Under the pieces are notes generated by a model. That model was given only the letters and a program-made list of their open reading frames with translations, searched no databases and was not told the DNA's origin. The position numbers were made by a program, and so were the translations under genes. Shown one piece after another: positions 22,383-25,249 of a DNA stretch of 25,249 nucleotides. Positions within the stretch are counted from its first letter, which is position 1. Every line of letters starts with the position of its first letter. The stretch comes from Candidatus Cloacimonadota bacterium. GTDB lineage: Bacteria > Cloacimonadota > Cloacimonadia > Cloacimonadales > TCS61. The stretch is from positions 1 to 25,249 of the forward strand of contig JAMOPB010000489.1 of the NCBI GenBank assembly GCA_027064945.1. The letters are read 5' to 3'.

Positions 22383-23312
22383 TTAAAATTTAATTTCCAT
22401 CTCACTTTTATTTCCACCAGGATGAGTAACATAATGGAAAGTTCCATTTCCTAATTCTCCCATTGCCTTAATAATTCTCTCATTTCTTTCCTCTGCCTCT
22501 CTATACCCTCTATCAATAGCCCAAGTTTCGCAGTCATAACTTCTTGCAAGATTTCTGGCTTCTTTTTTATCAAAACCTTCTTTAGCAAATACTATATATG
22601 TTGTATCATTTGCTGCAGCAACTTGACTTGCTTTAACTTTTTCTTTTTTTGCTATTCTTACTTCAAGAGCTTGACGTTCATATTCTTCTTTATTTTTCTT
22701 TTTGAGTTTTTCGGCTTCTTCTTTAACATAATTCTCTTTTGCTTTAGTAACAGCTTTACTAATTTCAGGGAATTTTAATGTTTCCTCTTTTGAAGGAATT
22801 TTTATTTTTTTCTCTATTGAAGTCATTAGTTCTTCTAATGCTCTTTTGCCTTTTGTTTGTAATTTTGAATTCCTTAAAGTATTAAGTGCCAATTCTTTTG
22901 TTTTTTTATCAAGCTTGAATTCAGAGCCATTTAGTTTCAGTGAAACTAATTTAGCATTATATATATTAAAAGATTTATTTATTTCTTTTTTATAATGTTT
23001 TTCTTTTTCGTCTGCATAATAATTATACCATACACTCATATCAATTTCAAAAGTTATTTCTACCTTATTTGCTTTATCATAACTCTCATACCAGAATGTT
23101 ACATTAAAGCTTTCAGAAATATAAGCAGTTGCTGTTGTTCCATTAACCTCACCCTTTATTGTATTATTCATATTACTTTCAAAAGTATATTCACCTCTCA
23201 TGATTGCTTGAATATATGATAATCTTGATAATAAGTCAAGAGAAATTACCCTTGCTTCCTTAAAACCAACCTCTTCATTTACTATATCTCTAAAATTTCT
23301 AATTACTTCCAT
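22383..23312 (-). CDS. Candidate packaged protein with capsid-targeting-like N-terminus
   Basis: A 309-aa protein beginning MEVIRNFRDIVNEEV; RNFRDIVNE resembles the capsid-targeting motif shifted by a few residues. The middle (about 160-230) is Lys/Glu-rich and probably coiled coil (KAKENYVKEEAEKLKKKN). The C-terminus contains GYREAEERNERIIKAMGELG and a beta end with His (FHYVTHPGGN). No family recognised. A late promoter TATAAATA is 22 nt upstream and GGAGG precedes ATG 23312. It stands alone from the other virion genes, between two phosphatase genes. Confidence 0.62.
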   Translation of the reverse strand: MEVIRNFRDIVNEEVGFKEARVISLDLLSRLSYIQAIMRGEYTFESNMNNTIKGEVNGTTATAYISESFNVTFWYESYDKANKVEITFEIDMSVWYNYYADEKEKHYKKEINKSFNIYNAKLVSLKLNGSEFKLDKKTKELALNTLRNSKLQTKGKRALEELMTSIEKKIKIPSKEETLKFPEISKAVTKAKENYVKEEAEKLKKKNKEEYERQALEVRIAKKEKVKASQVAAANDTTYIVFAKEGFDKKEARNLARSYDCETWAIDRGYREAEERNERIIKAMGELGNGTFHYVTHPGGNKSEMEIKF

Positions 23313-23334
23313 ATTAATCCTCCAGTTTTTCTCT

Positions 23335-23342
23335 TATTTATA
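23335..23342 (-). promoter_or_regulatory. T4-type late promoter TATAAATA
   Basis: Minus-strand TATAAATA, 22 nt before ATG 23312. This marks the 309-aa gene as late even though its neighbours look early. Confidence 0.75.
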
Positions 23343-23360
23343 TATTAATTATAACCAAAT

Positions 23361-23414
23361 AATTGTTAGATTGAGCTTAAAATCTTACTTTATTTCCAAC
23401 AATTAGATTTTAAG
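23361..23414 (-). other. Possible RNA pseudoknot downstream of the metallophosphoesterase gene
   Basis: Two perfect inverted repeats interleave: AATTGTT (23361-23367) with AACAATT (23398-23404), and CTTAAAATCT (23376-23385) with AGATTTTAAG (23405-23414). The crossing order gives an H-type pseudoknot with stems of 7 and 10 bp on the minus-strand transcript, in its 3' untranslated part. The first loop would be zero bases long, which is strained; the stems may instead form one at a time. No T-run follows. Confidence 0.45.
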
Positions 23415-23467
23415 GCAAAATAACTTGTATCATTATTATATCTTTACTAAACAACTCTGTGTTTCCA

Positions 23468-24343
23468 CTAACTAATAAATTCTATTTGTTTAATAACATT
23501 ATAAGTATTATTAGTAGGATATCCTAAAGGGTTGCAAATCATTCTAATTCCATCCATATTAAAGTCTAAAGATTGATGGGTATGACCAAAAATATGCACA
23601 CTACATCCACTTTTTTTAAGAATCTCCTCATTATCAGTATAATAAAAAATGTTCTCTTTTTGATTAAGATATTCTCCGGCCATTCCTTCACTTTCATCTG
23701 GTTCATGCAAAGCAATATGAGTAATAAAAACATCACAACCTTCTTCTGCAATTTTAATAAGCTTAGCTTTTTCTAAATCATAGAATTTTACCGGGTCCCA
23801 ATTGTTACTTGGACGAGAATAACTTTGGTACATTCCATAACTCTGATAACTTACACCATTATAAATAAGATTACTATCATTCATTACTCTATTCCAAGTA
23901 TCCAATTCCCATTCAGTTGTTAGATTATACCACGAACCAGTTCCGCCAAATTTTACACCATTAATTTCAACAACATTTCCATCTAAATAATGCGCTTCTA
24001 ACTCTTCACAAATTTCTTTTAACTCTACTAAACGATTTTCTGATTTTGAGTCATATTTTGAAATCTGCCCATTTGATACAAGGTACATATCATGGTTACC
24101 CCATGTTAATATAATATTTTTATAATATTTTTTAAGTTCCAAAAGAAGCTCTTTTGTTTGATTGTTATAATGACACAAATCTCCAGCAATGATCAGAATC
24201 TCTCCTGGCTTATAATCTTTATCGGCAGGCATTAAGATATTTTCTATGAAATTCTGCAACTGAATGCTGAACTTCAGTTTTGAAATGTCCTTTTCTTTTA
24301 TCCAGAAATCTATGTGAATGTCAGATATAAAATCAATCTTCAT
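23468..24343 (-). CDS. Calcineurin-like metallophosphoesterase
   Basis: A 291-aa enzyme with the two-metal site motifs: DIHID (7-11), IIAGDLCHY (51-59), WGNHD (81-85), a His in ITHIALHEPDES, and FGHTHQS near residue 255. These are the DxH, GD, GNH[DE], H and GHxH motifs of the calcineurin superfamily; by length and layout it resembles general phage phosphoesterases. Substrate unknown (nucleotides, nucleic acid ends or proteins are possible). It follows a small membrane protein gene by 2 nt, so it is co-expressed with it. Confidence 0.85.
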   Translation of the reverse strand: MKIDFISDIHIDFWIKEKDISKLKFSIQLQNFIENILMPADKDYKPGEILIIAGDLCHYNNQTKELLLELKKYYKNIILTWGNHDMYLVSNGQISKYDSKSENRLVELKEICEELEAHYLDGNVVEINGVKFGGTGSWYNLTTEWELDTWNRVMNDSNLIYNGVSYQSYGMYQSYSRPSNNWDPVKFYDLEKAKLIKIAEEGCDVFITHIALHEPDESEGMAGEYLNQKENIFYYTDNEEILKKSGCSVHIFGHTHQSLDFNMDGIRMICNPLGYPTNNTYNVIKQIEFIS

Positions 24344-24345
24344 CT

Positions 24346-24615
24346 TTAATTCTGTGTCTCTATCAAAGTAGCAGCGATAGCAGTGATGGCAAAACTAATT
24401 GCCATCATCACTAAGCCACCAAGCAACATAAATAATCCCGTGCTAATCGCTCCCGCTGTTAGTGGTCCAGTGAACCAAGGCATTAACACCACTCCTGTTA
24501 ATTTTAATATAGTCATAATTACAACAGTAAGTAACCAATATCTCATTGCTATTACTGAACCTATTATTCCTATAATACCTGCAATTCCTGTTATTAATCC
24601 TATTATTGCTTTCAT
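24346..24615 (-). CDS. Small membrane protein, two or three segments
   Basis: An 89-aa, very hydrophobic protein. Segments at about 2-22 (AIIGLITGIAGIIGIIGSV), 27-45 and 55-84 (ISTGLFMLLGGLVMMAISF and on) could cross the membrane two or three times, with a short polar end IETQN. AAAGGAAAG precedes ATG 24615. The size fits a holin, but no holin family is recognised, and the neighbours are not lysis genes, so a superinfection-exclusion or membrane role is just as possible. Confidence 0.6.
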   Translation of the reverse strand: MKAIIGLITGIAGIIGIIGSVIAMRYWLLTVVIMTILKLTGVVLMPWFTGPLTAGAISTGLFMLLGGLVMMAISFAITAIAATLIETQN

Positions 24616-24631
24616 GTTCTTTCCTTTTTTT

Positions 24632-24931
24632 TTATTTAATCTTATATATTCTCATATATGCTTTTCCATCACCTTTTTTATTAAAATAATCTGAAGCACT
24701 AAAGTAAAATTCCGTGCCGTCAACTGTAAATGTTCCTTCTATATCATCTACAGGAGCAGCAGGGTTTTGTTTGAATTTATATCTATTTAAAAAATTTCTG
24801 AGTTTAATTTTATCTTCATAAGAGAATTCACTATCAATAAATTGCCACATATTAATAGTAGCATCTAACATAGAACTTGTCTTATCTTTTAACTTTCCTT
24901 TAGGTTTTTTCCCTAGGTTCTTTAGTGCCAT
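24632..24931 (-). CDS. Unknown small protein, 99 aa
   Basis: A 99-aa protein (MALKNLGKKPKGKLKDKTSS...) with a basic N-terminus, a helical middle (YEDKIKLRNFLNRYKFKQ) and a beta C-terminus (GTFTVDGTEFYFSASDYF). No family recognised. ATG 24931 has no clear Shine-Dalgarno sequence (AGGATTTTGCAG lies upstream at a larger distance). It is read in the same direction as the membrane protein and probably co-transcribed. Confidence 0.5.
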   Translation of the reverse strand: MALKNLGKKPKGKLKDKTSSMLDATINMWQFIDSEFSYEDKIKLRNFLNRYKFKQNPAAPVDDIEGTFTVDGTEFYFSASDYFNKKGDGKAYMRIYKIK

Positions 24932-24955
24932 GATTATTACTGATTCTGCAAAATC

Positions 24956-25159
24956 CTAATCTTCATCTTTTTCTTTACTAAAAAATCCTTCGTTGATATA
25001 TTTTTTAGCATCTTTTTCTGATTTGAAATAATCCTCATCTTTTAAGTCTTTAAAATATTCTTTACCTATTCTTTTCTCACCAGATGAAATTATAACATAA
25101 GGTTTACCATTTTCTGACCCTTGAACTATATACCTTTCAAGTCCTTTTACTATAATAGC
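24956..25159 (-). CDS. Reading frame with no clear start (incomplete or decayed gene)
   Basis: A minus frame reads KGLERYIVQGSENGKPYVII, then YFKDLKDEDYFKSEKDAKKY, ending KEKDED at a TAG at 24956. The codon pattern and charged sequence look like a real protein, but no ATG, GTG or TTG with a ribosome binding site is found; upstream is A/T-rich sequence open back to about 25190 without a plausible start. It may be the tail of a broken gene, or the start may be hidden by a frameshift. Coordinates of the upper end are approximate. Confidence 0.4.
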   Translation of the reverse strand, partial: AIIVKGLERYIVQGSENGKPYVIISSGEKRIGKEYFKDLKDEDYFKSEKDAKKYINEGFFSKEKDED

Positions 25160-25249
25160 AAAGAAATATAAATTTATATAAAGTATATAAATCTATATAA
25201 TAGTATAAAAAGTTATATACTATCCTTATTTACTGCTTCTTAGTAACTT
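25160..25249. other. A/T-rich end of window with a small hairpin
   Basis: Highly A/T-rich. ATAGTATA (25200-25207) pairs with TATACTAT (25216-25223), an 8-bp stem. The adjoining minus-strand GGATAGTATATAAC resembles part of the GIY-YIG leader hairpin (GGATATAGTATATAAC). A near-match TATAAATT lies at 25176-25169 on the minus strand. Nothing else is seen. Confidence 0.35.

Noticed and set aside
23870..23877. Plus-strand TATAAATA inside the metallophosphoesterase gene
   Set aside because: No plus-strand gene follows it; chance occurrence.

Overview
The window looks like about 25 kb of an AT-rich (roughly 70% A+T) T4-like tailed phage genome. The support is a primase of the gp61 type, a T4 RNase H-like flap nuclease, a gp32-type single-strand binding protein, a gp23/gp24-fold capsid protein, GIY-YIG and HNH homing endonucleases, and many copies of the T4 late promoter TATAAATA placed just upstream of start codons. 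The host cannot be named from the sequence. Almost all genes are on the minus strand; the exceptions are one small gene at 1887-2168, a two-gene structural island at 15759-19611 and a 55-codon gene at 19877-20044.

Layout. 1-4379: replication block with a partial AAA+ ATPase, primase, RNase H and gp32, with one small convergent plus-strand gene. 4489-7571: accessory block with an HNH endonuclease carrying zinc and YG-P-C repeats, a frameshifted second HNH gene, two unknown coupled genes (one with a P-loop), and a twice-frameshifted gene. 7572-7828 has no gene but holds a 93-nt nested inverted repeat. 7829-15708: virion block on the minus strand with probable head-core and internal proteins, a GIY-YIG endonuclease behind a large hairpin leader, Ig/PKD-like structural proteins and a short gp23/24-like capsid protein. 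15728-20044: structural island in reversed orientation, bounded on both sides by a small beta-domain gene plus a perfectly palindromic TATAAATATTTATA that can act as a late promoter in both directions. 20034-22373: nucleotide kinase, P-loop ATPase and PPP-type phosphatase genes, with a broken zinc-ribbon gene between them. 22383-25249: another candidate internal protein, a metallophosphoesterase, a small membrane protein and two small unknowns.

The most interesting theme is a set of six otherwise unrelated proteins (70, 164, 89, 185, 143 and 309 aa) that share an N-terminal signature M-[KI]-x-F-[RSK]-[ED]-x-[IML]-x-E. It closely resembles the capsid-targeting sequence MKTYQEFIAE of T4 internal head proteins, which the prohead protease cuts. 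These may be proteins packaged with the DNA and injected into the host. One of them (12233-12790) has weak features of an ADP-ribosyltransferase, which would make it an analogue of T4 Alt. At least three genes are broken by small shifts near homopolymer runs, which could be real decay or uncorrected sequencing error.

Transcription: replication and nucleotide-metabolism genes mostly lack the late promoter, while virion genes have it 18-25 nt before the start codon. Many minus-strand genes are coupled by ATGA or TAATG overlaps.
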